A DNA stretch of 64,000 nt from Magnetococcales bacterium HCHbin5 (GTDB lineage Bacteria; Pseudomonadota; Magnetococcia; Magnetococcales; Magnetaquicoccaceae). Shown here one piece after another: positions 1 through 7,727 of this stretch (its first letter is position 1; each line of letters starts with the position of its first letter). The translations under genes were made by a program, and so were the position numbers. Below the pieces are notes generated by a model, which had not been told where the DNA came from, did no database searches, and saw only the letters and a list, made by a program, of their open reading frames with translations. The DNA lies in assembly GCA_002753505.1 (NCBI GenBank), contig PEAG01000006.1, forward strand, positions 1-64,000. The letters are read 5' to 3'.

Positions 1-308
1 TGCCAACCGTGATCGCTGTTGAGTTTGGCGGCCATGGCCAACTGGTCGTGCGGTGCCGTGATGGGATAGACCAGGACTGAGATTTCCCGATCCACCCCGT
101 CATACCGTTTCCGGTAGGCCAACCAGCGATGCTTGCCATCCAACAGCTTCATGTCTGCCGAGACGGAGATGAATTTTCGTGCCGCTTCGATCTCCTCGAT
201 ATGTTCTGCGTACCGCTGTACCAGCACCGGATCGTGTCCGGACCGTGGGTAGATCACCTCGTCGAATACGATCTCGGACAGCTTTGCGGTTTTGAGTTCC
301 GGTTGCAT
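1..308 (-). CDS. ParB/sulfiredoxin-like nuclease-fold protein, C-terminus beyond window
   Basis: The visible 102 residues start at the ATG at 308, preceded by a good Shine-Dalgarno (GGAGGAGAG), and run off the left edge. Residues 60-72 carry LLDGKHRWLAYRK, which matches the DG-x-HR-x-x-A signature of the ParB N-terminal (ParB/Srx) domain that binds CTP or acts as a nuclease. An early segment (IVFDEVIYPRSGHD) fits the first strand and loop of the same fold. It is the last visible gene of the phage-like minus-strand module and follows a long structured non-coding stretch. In phages, free-standing ParB-like domains are often DNA-binding or nuclease accessory proteins, so chromosome partitioning should not be assumed. 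The rest of the protein cannot be seen. Confidence 0.72.
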   Translation of the reverse strand, partial: MQPELKTAKLSEIVFDEVIYPRSGHDPVLVQRYAEHIEEIEAARKFISVSADMKLLDGKHRWLAYRKRYDGVDREISVLVYPITAPHDQLAMAAKLNSDHGW

Positions 309-789
309 GGCGTTTTCTCTCCTCCAGAAAAGGGAAGCCCGCCGCAGATTTCCCTGGGCGGGCGTTACCTCCAGAGGTCTCCTGGTGCTGGCACACCTGT
401 GGAGGAGAACAGGGACCGCTCAAGGCGATCACCAGGAGACATCGGAAGGTTCGGTAAATCTCTGTGCTCCGACACCCCGTGCCATCGGGGTGGAAACGAA
501 AATGGCTGCAAAAGGCGGCCAGGGTATGCGGAAATACAAAACCGCCTCAGGTTACCCTGGGCGGTTTTGTGAATGGTTGTCTGCTGGTTTGTGGGTTACT
601 GTGTGCGTGCTTCCCCAATTGTAGTGAGAATCATAGCAGATTCTGTCAAACATGTCCCAAGAATAGTTGTTGGGATAAGTCATCCCAACAACTATTTCTG
701 CAGGAACATTGAAATCAATCTGTTGGAAGTTTTTCGTCCGCTATTCTGCGCAACAAACGCAACATCCCGTGTTGCATTTGTTGCGTCGA
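309..789. other. Gene-free segment rich in inverted repeats
   Basis: No convincing coding region was found in these 480 bp. They hold at least six inverted repeats: 337-343/357-363 (GCCCGCC), 377-387/430-440 (11 bp perfect, 42-nt loop), 473-479/486-492 (CACCCCG), 538-568 (AAAACCGCC/GGCGGTTTT, T-runs on both sides), 662-676/682-696 (15 bp perfect, 5-nt loop) and 749-763/771-785 (14 of 15 pairs). The last begins five bases after the stop of the gene ending at 790 and may help end its transcript. The 538-568 hairpin looks like a bidirectional intrinsic terminator. Together they suggest a structured untranslated RNA or a DNA site rather than unused spacer. Confidence 0.6.
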
Positions 790-1356
790 TCAAATGGATT
801 CGATCTTTTTTGCCAATCTGCATGCTCTGGACCGCAACGCGATGTCACTCAAGCCCTTCGCAGAAAATGCCTGCCGATATGCGTCTGTTGCGTTGCCCGT
901 TCGCAGATATTCCCGGCGAAAAACATCCTCTTTGCTCTCGTTCGACTGCATTGACCTCTTGCTCACGTTGATTGCCGACGCAATGGTCATCAGCGATGCC
1001 ATCCATACGCGCCAGGCCATCATCCGACTCATTCCCACCTTGGCGCAGATTGTCTTGCGCGGCATACCCTCGGCATGCATCCAGACCAGTCGTACCTGGT
1101 CTGGTTCCAATTGGCACAGCCAATGTAGTGCCTCGTCCATCCGAGTGATGGCCTCCGGGGTCGGAGGGTCAAGCCGGAGTTTCACCTCATCCTGTCCCGA
1201 TGCGTTGGCAAGGTCAATCACCACCTCCGGCCAACTGCTGACGTAGCCCCTGGGTTTCAATCCGCTGACGCGCAACGTCCGCAGGGTTCTGACTGCCTCT
1301 TCCATCCTGGCAGAAACCATCTTGGGAGTCCATTTGCTGTTACCCTGTTTGTCCAT
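790..1356 (-). CDS. Phage-type DUF6362-like HTH protein
   Basis: 188 residues. The ATG at 1356 is preferred because GGGGGAGA lies just upstream; an in-frame ATG at 1383 is weaker. The N-terminal part (WTPKMVSARMEEA, then a Trp-Pro motif) and a central segment (DPPTPEAITRMDEAL, then a putative helix-turn-helix around KTICAKVGMSRMMAWR) fit the DUF6362 family seen in proteobacterial prophages. The C-terminal 50 residues (REYLRTGNATDAYRQAF) resemble the HTH of terminase small subunits, so the protein may be a DNA-binding factor with two HTH units. It is the fourth gene of the BRO-RuvC operon and overlaps its upstream neighbour by 17 bp. Function unknown; family assignment is from memory of the motif pattern. 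Confidence 0.6.
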   Translation of the reverse strand: MDKQGNSKWTPKMVSARMEEAVRTLRTLRVSGLKPRGYVSSWPEVVIDLANASGQDEVKLRLDPPTPEAITRMDEALHWLCQLEPDQVRLVWMHAEGMPRKTICAKVGMSRMMAWRVWMASLMTIASAINVSKRSMQSNESKEDVFRREYLRTGNATDAYRQAFSAKGLSDIALRSRACRLAKKIESI

Positions 1357-1564
1357 GCTGTCTCCCCCTGCGTCCTCGCCCATAAAGTTTTTCTCCGAGC
1401 TGCCTGTCCAGTTCCTGCTCTAGCCAAGTCAGGCGCGTATCGTTGTCTGCCACGACCAGAATTCCGTGGCTGTTCCAGCCGTAGACTTTGGTAGCCTCGG
1501 CATTGATGGTAAATCCCTGGACTCTGCTCAGACAGGAGCGTGGTTGGGTTGGTCCGCCGATCAT
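1340..1564 (-). CDS. Small phage-like hypothetical protein
   Basis: 74 residues with no family recognised. Its ATG (1564) overlaps the stop of the RuvC-like gene in an ATGA arrangement, and its 3' end overlaps the next gene, so it is probably translationally coupled. The middle (NSHGILVVADNDTRLTWLEQELDRQL) predicts a strand followed by an amphipathic helix, and the C-terminus is very basic (GRGRRGRQHGQ), which would suit nucleic-acid contact. Reality rests on the tight overlaps and strand agreement rather than homology. Confidence 0.5.
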   Translation of the reverse strand: MIGGPTQPRSCLSRVQGFTINAEATKVYGWNSHGILVVADNDTRLTWLEQELDRQLGEKLYGRGRRGRQHGQTG

Positions 1565-2034
1565 GGCATCACCTCCTCTTCCAACGCCCAGTGCAGGATG
1601 GCCAGCGCGTCGGCGGCATTGTCGTCGGCAGGGTTGTGCCCCTTCCGCCGCATGGCCTCGATCACTTCCGACTTGGAGGCATTGCCTTTCCCCGTCGCAT
1701 GCCGTTTGATGGTGCCGACCGGCACACCCCGATACGGGATCTCCTGCTGCTCGGCCCAGGCGGTCAGGTGCGCCAGGAACCCTCCGTAGACGTGGGCGGC
1801 CGTCACACCAGCGTGAGCCCTGACCTCCTCGAACAGAATTTTCTCGATGGGCCCGGCAAACCGGCTCACTTCGTCCAGCCAGTGCTTGAACCGGACGAAC
1901 GCCATACCACCCCCTTCAAACCGGCCCGGTCTGAATTCCACCGTGCCGCTGGTGATGGTGCCGTCGGCCTGATGCAGGGCCCATCCCGTCTTGCTACCCA
2001 GATCCAGGGTGAGAATGTTGCGGGCATTATCCAT
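1561..2034 (-). CDS. RuvC-like Holliday-junction resolvase of phage type
   Basis: 157 residues. The ATG at 2034 has GGGGAG eight bases upstream; a GTG at 2043 is the alternative. RNase H-fold motifs are visible in order: ILTLDLGSKTGWAL near residue 6 (first catalytic Asp), FEEVRAHAG near residue 68 (Glu), a Lys/Gly-rich GTIKRHATGKGNASK loop, and DNAADALAIL near residue 143 (final acidic pair). This is the pattern of bacteriophage RuvC-like structure-specific nucleases that cut branched DNA during replication or packaging. It sits between BRO and small hypothetical genes with overlapping ends, so it belongs to the same transcript. The protein is shorter than cellular RuvC (about 170) and lacks the genomic ruvAB context. 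Confidence 0.8.
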   Translation of the reverse strand: MDNARNILTLDLGSKTGWALHQADGTITSGTVEFRPGRFEGGGMAFVRFKHWLDEVSRFAGPIEKILFEEVRAHAGVTAAHVYGGFLAHLTAWAEQQEIPYRGVPVGTIKRHATGKGNASKSEVIEAMRRKGHNPADDNAADALAILHWALEEEVMP

Positions 2035-2980
2035 GGCTGCCACTCCCCGCGACCGCGTTGGCCAGTTCTGCTACGGCCATGGCCAATTCGGAGTGAACAT
2101 TGACGGACGAATTCTTCGCGAGAGACCGTTTTTGTCCGCGACCCCCGGCACGCTCAAGCGACTCAAACATTCTGCCGATGAGCTTGCACCCCTTGTCCAG
2201 ATTGGTTTTTGCCCTTTCTTCGGCGGTGACAACCCATCCAAGATACTGACAGATCGCACGGAAACCATCCTCTGTCAGACAGTGAATCTGCTGGGCTCTG
2301 CGCGCTTGGTCCGGCAAGAACCAGATGCGGTCGTAGTCTTTGCTGTTGATCACCCCAGTGCGCAGCAGACTTTCCACCCGTTGCATGAGGTAGTCGTGCT
2401 CAATCTGACACTCCTCGCTGATGGCCAACGTTGTGGTCCAGACTTTGCCGTACTCGATGTGGATCGGGCAGATGGCCTGCTGGAAGCTCAGCATCCTGCG
2501 GTGGGACATACGCAGTTCCTGGCGCGGCGTATGAGCGATGGACTCCAGAACCCTGGCACTGTCCAGTTCCTGCACCACCCGTTCAAGCTTTTCCGAAATG
2601 ACAACATCCGCTTTGCCATAGCCACCAGTCTTGCGAACGGTCGGCAATACCTCATGGGTGACCCACCGCTTGAAGCGTTTGGCCTCCGGTTTGGTGGAGC
2701 CGAAAATCAGCGCATACAGGCCGGACTCGTTGACGTAGTTTGCCTGCTGGGTCCGGCCCCAGCTGTCGATGACCTCCAATTTCTGGAGGTCATCTTCATC
2801 AACGTGTGATGCTACTGCCTGATGTGGGTTGCCAAACCCCAACACACTGCAAACATCCCCTGCGTGGAACCACGGTGCGCCGTGCTCGTCGATGGTGACA
2901 CGCACTGCGTGCTCCTCGAAGTCAAATGGAATCAAATTGTTGATAGGTGCGCTCTTCGGCGCGGATTGCGAAACAGCCAT
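2027..2980 (-). CDS. BRO-N domain phage antirepressor-like protein
   Basis: 317 residues. The ATG at 2980 is chosen because AGGAG lies eight bases upstream; a GTG at 2989 is possible. Residues about 20-110 form a BRO-N domain: WFHAGDVCSVLGFGNPHQAV, then a Trp-Gly strand, VNESGLYALIFGSTKPEAKRF and WVTHEVLPTVRKTGGY, the hallmark of phage antirepressors and baculovirus BRO proteins that bind DNA. The remaining 200 residues contain a second putative DNA-binding region (LAISEECQIEHDYLMQRVESL), which resembles Rha-type phage regulators. It is first in a minus-strand operon with the RuvC-like gene (8-bp overlap). It likely acts in the lysis-lysogeny switch or early gene control. Confidence 0.82.
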   Translation of the reverse strand: MAVSQSAPKSAPINNLIPFDFEEHAVRVTIDEHGAPWFHAGDVCSVLGFGNPHQAVASHVDEDDLQKLEVIDSWGRTQQANYVNESGLYALIFGSTKPEAKRFKRWVTHEVLPTVRKTGGYGKADVVISEKLERVVQELDSARVLESIAHTPRQELRMSHRRMLSFQQAICPIHIEYGKVWTTTLAISEECQIEHDYLMQRVESLLRTGVINSKDYDRIWFLPDQARRAQQIHCLTEDGFRAICQYLGWVVTAEERAKTNLDKGCKLIGRMFESLERAGGRGQKRSLAKNSSVNVHSELAMAVAELANAVAGSGSHG

Positions 2981-3116
2981 CGTCCTCACTCCTCATGGTG
3001 AAATTGGTGAGGGCGATGGAAAGGGTGGGGCCAACCCACTGTCTCCCTCGCTCTGCGAGATAGATCGTTCGGTTCAATTGGGTAAAAACTGCCAAAAATT
3101 CCAGTAAAATCTACAT
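2922..3116 (-). pseudogene. 65-codon reading frame with amber second codon (start-stop)
   Basis: A near-perfect Shine-Dalgarno (TAAGGAGGTGA) lies eight bases before ATG at 3116-3114, but the next codon is TAG. In the same frame the sequence then stays open for 62 codons (ILLEFLAVFTQLNRTIYLAE at the start) to a TGA at 2924-2922, inside the 5' end of the BRO gene. It could be a small gene killed by a point mutation, a start-stop element that holds ribosomes in the BRO leader, or a read-through case. The strong ribosome site argues against pure chance. Confidence 0.4.
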
Positions 3117-3363
3117 GGCCGTCACCTCCTTAACTCTATGATCATTAACATATAAATATATAAATTGTATAAATTATATAAATTACAGTATATATAGGAT
3201 AAGGGAGAGGGATCCTCCCCTTATAGGGGACTCCCTGGATCTGGGGGATATGCCTATATCTGTGTATATAGATAGACCTCCCAGAAATTTACAATTTTAT
3301 GTTTTTGTGCTTGTTTACAATGTCTTGTGAGTTTCTTGTGTCAACAATTTTTCTGTACATTTA
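3117..3363. promoter_or_regulatory. AT-rich spacer with TATA tracts and nested dyads, likely promoter or origin region
   Basis: No gene is seen in this 247-bp gap between the primase stop and the BRO leader. It contains repeated TATAAAT-like tracts (3150-3200), a nested dyad round CCCCTTATAGGGG (about 3217-3229, with an outer AGGGAG/CTCCCT pair) and a second dyad, CTATATctgtgTATATAG. On the minus strand TATAAT occurs within the AT-rich tract and would suit a promoter for the BRO-RuvC-ParB operon. An AT-rich, dyad-rich segment beside a primase gene is also a common setting for a phage replication origin. Neither role is proven. Confidence 0.45.
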
Positions 3364-5670
3364 TCAGTCAGGAGCCGCAAGCCGGTAAAAAGTGGTTGGC
3401 TTTGGTCCCTGGCTCAACTGGACTTCCACCAGGATGGAGCCACTTTCCAAAAGATCGGCAATGACCTCCTCTCGTTCGCGCCGAGGGATGGAACGAGTCT
3501 GAAGGCATAGGCTGCTCTTGCTGAACCCCTTCGGCCCTGCGCTGCGGATAAGCTCCAGAATGCGCTTGTGGTTTTGCTCGACCATGTTGTCGGCCACATG
3601 CTGCTCCACCTCCTTGATGAGGGTGGCAACGCTGTGACGAACCAGACCAATGCCCCAGCAGGCATCCACGTCGCGGATTACCGGATTGTCGGGATTGGCG
3701 GCCACAGCCCGGATCATGGCCACCTTGGCGGCATGCTCCCACACCCGCGCCAGGATGGGAGAATAGGCCGAACCCTTGTGCTGGCGTAGCTGCTCGGTCA
3801 CCTGTAGACTCAAGTCGTCGAACAGGGCAACAGCCTCCTGCGCCATGGGAACGACCGAGGGGGTGATGGCGGTGGTGCCGTCTTTGGTGAGCCCCATCAG
3901 GTTGCCTGCCCCTTTGCCACCGCTCTTGGAGAGATATTCAAGGGCTGAAATCAGGCTGGACGGCAGTTCCCGCGACCCAATACGTTGGTTGCGTTCGGGA
4001 TAGTCCTCCAGGGTACGGAGGATCAGAAAACGGGCCAGCGAGCCGTCGGCCACGTTGGCACTCTTCAAGGCCGACCAAAAAACCACTGGCGTGGTGGTGC
4101 CGTAGACGCAAAGACATGGCTGGTTGATATCCTGCCGCTCTATACCGGCATACTCCGCGCCCAGGTAGATCGTCCCGGCAGCGGAGTGGATCTCCGTCAT
4201 CAGATCCAGGATCTCGGTGATGTAACGGGGAAACCTCTTGCGGTCGGCAGCGGCCTGGAGAAACATGCCGAATTCGTCGAGTTGGAAAAGGCTGCCTGCC
4301 TTGCGATGGATGGCCCGCAGCAACCCGGCACCAGAGGCTATGCGATTGCCGCCCAGGTGCTCATGCAGACTGGCGGCATGGAACACCTGGTTGATTATCT
4401 CCCGGCTGTGGTTTTTGCCAGAACCGCTCTCGGCGATACCCACAACGTAGAGGTTGGTGCGCAGGTTGGTTTCGCTGCGGAAGCGATGCGCCATCACGGC
4501 ACCCAACGCGCTGAGCGCGTTGCCGACCGCCAGCAATGGCTGGGGCTGGATGGCGGTTGAGAGCATGAACTCCAACAGCTCTTTCAGCACCCCCTCCACG
4601 TCGGTTGGATCGAAGTCACTGCTGCCTGCCAGGATGGGTGCCGTTTGGGCGACTGGGGGGGATGCCTGTGCCTGCTGCACCTTGCGCAGCAACCCTTCCG
4701 CCGGATGTGGACCTGGATGGTGGTTGGCCGGGTTCAATACCAGGGAAGCGTCTGGCTTCCAGCCGTTGCGCTGAGCCAGATGGTAGAGAGTCCCCGCACC
4801 GATGCTGGTGGGGTGAAAACTCTCCCAGGCACGGGCGGTGGTTTCGGCAACGTTTTTGGAGGACGATGCCGACCAGTCAGCGAACAGGTATTCGCCTGCA
4901 TCTCCCAAGGCACCCTTGATGGCCATGCCGATGCGTACCCAGTCGTCGTAGGGCAGCTCGGCATTGACGATGTAGCGCAGGGCATCGGCCACTGCCTCTG
5001 GTGTGCCGGCCTGTTCAGTGCCGGGATGGTACGTACCGGTTACCACCGGACGCACCGGAAGGTCGGCATGGCTCTGTTCGAGTCGAACAGGCCGCATACC
5101 CTCTGGCAAGAGTGCCAATGCCGCATCGATGAAGGCCCGCGCCTGCTCCTCGCTGATGGCAGGAAGATCCGCCAGGGTCAGGTCGGACAGGGACTTGACC
5201 GGCCACTCGTAAGGCCGACCGGTGCCGGGATGAATGGCATAGGCCACGAACTGCTGCCCCTGGCAGAGTACCTCCAGAGGATGCGCTTTGATGCCTTTGA
5301 AGGGGGTCACCGTCCGGTAGACCAGCACCCGCTTGGGATGCTGCCCGATACGCACGGCCTGCGTCTCCCCCAGCATCTGAAACGCCAGCGCATGGAGACG
5401 ATCTGCCAACTCGACATCACCGGTGATATCGATGTCCACGGCGGCCACCATCCCGCCGGGAATACCAATACCCGCACCCGGCCATTGCTTCCAGATGGCC
5501 AGTTCATGCACCGTGGTAGCGCGGGTGGCGTGTTTGGTCCACCCCTTGTACGGGAACCATTTACCCTGTTCGAAGCGGCCTGGAAACTTTTCTCCCGGCA
5601 TGATGGGCAGGAAGGAAAATCCGCCAGCGGCCAGCTTGTCTCCATGAGTGATCATAAAGTTTTCGTTCAT
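3364..5670 (-). CDS. Primase-polymerase/helicase fusion (Prim-Pol, PriCT-2, DUF3987-like)
   Basis: 768 residues. The N-terminal 190 residues are a bifunctional primase/polymerase domain: the active-site acidic strand is VAAVDIDITGD near residue 74 and the downstream His-bearing strand is HPKRVLVYRT. Residues about 225-300 fit PriCT-2 (ALRYIVNAELPYDDWVRIG, ending with an aromatic TARAWESF). From about residue 360 there is a DUF3987-like ATPase with Walker A VGIAESGSGKN near 410 and a Walker B-like FQLDEFGMFL near 462. The C-terminus is probably a winged helix. This is the replicative primase-helicase of the element, which would synthesise primers and unwind DNA at its origin. Two genes upstream in the same direction lies a second helicase. 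Confidence 0.82.
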   Translation of the reverse strand: MNENFMITHGDKLAAGGFSFLPIMPGEKFPGRFEQGKWFPYKGWTKHATRATTVHELAIWKQWPGAGIGIPGGMVAAVDIDITGDVELADRLHALAFQMLGETQAVRIGQHPKRVLVYRTVTPFKGIKAHPLEVLCQGQQFVAYAIHPGTGRPYEWPVKSLSDLTLADLPAISEEQARAFIDAALALLPEGMRPVRLEQSHADLPVRPVVTGTYHPGTEQAGTPEAVADALRYIVNAELPYDDWVRIGMAIKGALGDAGEYLFADWSASSSKNVAETTARAWESFHPTSIGAGTLYHLAQRNGWKPDASLVLNPANHHPGPHPAEGLLRKVQQAQASPPVAQTAPILAGSSDFDPTDVEGVLKELLEFMLSTAIQPQPLLAVGNALSALGAVMAHRFRSETNLRTNLYVVGIAESGSGKNHSREIINQVFHAASLHEHLGGNRIASGAGLLRAIHRKAGSLFQLDEFGMFLQAAADRKRFPRYITEILDLMTEIHSAAGTIYLGAEYAGIERQDINQPCLCVYGTTTPVVFWSALKSANVADGSLARFLILRTLEDYPERNQRIGSRELPSSLISALEYLSKSGGKGAGNLMGLTKDGTTAITPSVVPMAQEAVALFDDLSLQVTEQLRQHKGSAYSPILARVWEHAAKVAMIRAVAANPDNPVIRDVDACWGIGLVRHSVATLIKEVEQHVADNMVEQNHKRILELIRSAGPKGFSKSSLCLQTRSIPRREREEVIADLLESGSILVEVQLSQGPKPTTFYRLAAPD

Positions 5671-5689
5671 TTTTTACCTTTTTCGTTTC

Positions 5690-6166
5690 TCAAAACGGGA
5701 CATCATCCCAGGTATTGTTGACATCAAACGTGGCTTTGGCCTCCAGGTAGGTGGAGACGATCACCTGGATCAGGGTCGTAAACTCCTCCACCGTGAAGAG
5801 AGCCATATCTGTTTTGCCGAGGCTCTCGATGTATTCACCTGCCCTCGGCCCGGCGGCCCGCATGGCCGCCAGTTCGCGTTCCGTTGGATCAACCATCAGT
5901 CGTGCTCCTGTTCGTCTGGCTCGTAATTTCTCGCCCGGCAGTGCCCGGAAGGTGCCGCCCATTAGGATCAGCACCAAAGTGGCATCGCAGTTGAGAATCT
6001 GTCTGAATACTCGTTGCTCCTTGCCCGGCACCTCCTCCAGATCGGCCGTGCGGCATGGCGTCCCGGCTGGGAGAACCAAAAATCCCTGACCGGGGTTGTG
6101 CCAAGTGGTGGCAACGGAAGTCTCCATGGGGTTACCCACGGATTGCCCCTCTGTCGAATTTGGCAT
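5690..6166 (-). CDS. DUF6511-like hypothetical protein
   Basis: 158 residues starting at ATG 6166, with GGAGGTGG upstream. The C-terminal half (DPTERELAAMRAAGPRAGEY, then ESLGKTDMALFTVEEF and a final TTLIQVIVSTYLEA) matches the pattern I associate with DUF6511, a small family in phages and mobile elements of Alphaproteobacteria. The N-terminal half is not recognised and lacks the Cys-rich part some members have. The gene overlaps the 3' end of the helicase gene by 35 bp and precedes the primase by 20 bp, so it is part of the replication operon. Function unknown. Confidence 0.55.
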   Translation of the reverse strand: MPNSTEGQSVGNPMETSVATTWHNPGQGFLVLPAGTPCRTADLEEVPGKEQRVFRQILNCDATLVLILMGGTFRALPGEKLRARRTGARLMVDPTERELAAMRAAGPRAGEYIESLGKTDMALFTVEEFTTLIQVIVSTYLEAKATFDVNNTWDDVPF

Positions 6167-7727
6167 CCACCACCTCCACCCATTGCCCCGAGTTGCGGAC
6201 GGCGATGCTGGAAGGAACTTTCAGGGCATGGATCTGCTCCATGGCCTGCTCAACCGTATCCGGCACCGGCATGCCGAGACTGGCGCGACGTGTCCACCAC
6301 CGCTCTGCTCTTTTGCGGGCAAAACCGTCATGCTCGAAGCAGACCCACTCCCGGTATTGAAGCAACCCGGACTGGTACTCCACCCGCATGGAAAGGGGCT
6401 TGCCGGGTTTTTCGTGGAAGTGGTAAGAGATCTCATGCACCGGCACCCACTCTGGCTTGCCTGTGGTCAAAATCTCCTGGGTGGTGGCCGTCGGATCCAA
6501 TTTGATTTCCGGCGGCGGAAATGCGTAATTGCATTGGATGCAAAATTTTTCTGCCGCAGGGTTGATGGTGTTACAGTTGGGACACACCTTGATGGGAGCC
6601 CCACCACCCCCTTCTGCCGGTGCCTTCTTGGGCTGAACCCTGTCGATGGGGCCATGTCGCGCCACGTTGCCCGCAAAGTCCAACACCAGGCAGTCGCTCT
6701 TGTTCGGAGCCAGCCGCATGCCCCGACCGGCAATCTGGACGTAAAGGCCGGTGGACTTGGTGGGGCGCAGCATGGCGATCAGGTCCACCTGTGGGGCGTT
6801 GAAGCCGGTGGTCAGGACGTTCATGGCCGACAAAGCCCGGATCTCGCCCCGCTTGAAGGCGGCAATAATCTGGTCGCGCTCCTCCTTCGGGGTATCGCCA
6901 AAGATGCAGGCACAGGAGATACCCCGCTCCTGCACCGCATCCCGCACATGACTGGCATGTGAGACACCGGAGCAGAAGATCAACCAGGAACGGCGATCCT
7001 GGCCAAAGGCGAGGATCTCGTTCACGGCCGCCTGGGTGACCGGGTCCAGATCCACCGCCGCTTCCAGTTGGCCGGGGATGAACTCCCCGCCTCGGGAGCC
7101 GACGCCGGTGACATCCAACTGGGTGTCGGTGAGTTTGCTGATGAGAGGGCACAGAAACCCCTGTTCCACCAGATCCCGCACCGGCATCTCAAAAGCGATG
7201 TCATCGAAGAGAGCGTCCTTGCCCTCGTGCAGCAGGCCGCTGTCCAACCGGTATGGGGTGGCTGTCAGCCCGATAATCTTCATGTACGGGTTGATGCGCT
7301 TCAGATCCTCCAGAAAACGCTGGTACATGGTGTCGGACTTGCGGGGAATTAAATGCGCTTCATCGACCAGCACCAGATCCGCTCTCTGGATGTCATAGGC
7401 CCGCTTATGAACCGACTGGATGCCGCAAAAGAGCACCTGCGCATCCGTATCCCGCTGGTTCATGCCTGCGCTGTAGATGCCCGCCGGAGCCTCCGGCCAG
7501 AGGTTGATCAGCTCGGCAAAATTCTGGCTGATCAGCTCCCGGACGTGGGTCACCACCAGGATACGGGTGTCGGGATAGAGTTGGATCGCCTCCTTGATGA
7601 AGGTTGCCATAACGAAAGATTTTCCTGAAGCGGTTGGAAGAATAACCAAAGGATTTCCGGTATTTTGCTCAAAATACCGATACAGGGCATCGATGGCATC
7701 ACGTTGATAAACTCGCAAAGTCAGCAT
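6132..7727 (-). CDS. Phage DEAD/DEAH-box superfamily 2 helicase
   Basis: 531 residues. The ATG at 7727 is preceded by GGAGGTG and overlaps the stop of the nuclease gene by 7 bp. Motifs are in SF2 order: Walker A ILPTASGKSFVMA near residue 31, motif Ia VVTHVRELI, DEAH (VLVDEAHLIP) near 115, GLTATPYR near 150, a C-terminal helicase domain with TTGFNAPQVD near 300 and QIAGRGMRLAP near 330. Residues about 370-405 hold a CPNC...CIQC zinc ribbon. This is the COG1061/SSL2-like helicase found in phage replication modules, usually beside a PD-(D/E)XK nuclease as here. It would remodel DNA during replication or recombination. Confidence 0.88.
   Translation of the reverse strand: MLTLRVYQRDAIDALYRYFEQNTGNPLVILPTASGKSFVMATFIKEAIQLYPDTRILVVTHVRELISQNFAELINLWPEAPAGIYSAGMNQRDTDAQVLFCGIQSVHKRAYDIQRADLVLVDEAHLIPRKSDTMYQRFLEDLKRINPYMKIIGLTATPYRLDSGLLHEGKDALFDDIAFEMPVRDLVEQGFLCPLISKLTDTQLDVTGVGSRGGEFIPGQLEAAVDLDPVTQAAVNEILAFGQDRRSWLIFCSGVSHASHVRDAVQERGISCACIFGDTPKEERDQIIAAFKRGEIRALSAMNVLTTGFNAPQVDLIAMLRPTKSTGLYVQIAGRGMRLAPNKSDCLVLDFAGNVARHGPIDRVQPKKAPAEGGGGAPIKVCPNCNTINPAAEKFCIQCNYAFPPPEIKLDPTATTQEILTTGKPEWVPVHEISYHFHEKPGKPLSMRVEYQSGLLQYREWVCFEHDGFARKRAERWWTRRASLGMPVPDTVEQAMEQIHALKVPSSIAVRNSGQWVEVVDAKFDRGAIRG

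Noticed and set aside
100-432. 110-codon minus-strand frame at the left edge
   Set aside because: Basic, low-sense translation in another frame of the ParB-like gene and its structured leader.
4645-5721. 358-codon plus-strand frame opposite the primase-helicase
   Set aside because: No domain, and it overlaps catalytic parts of the primase on the other strand.
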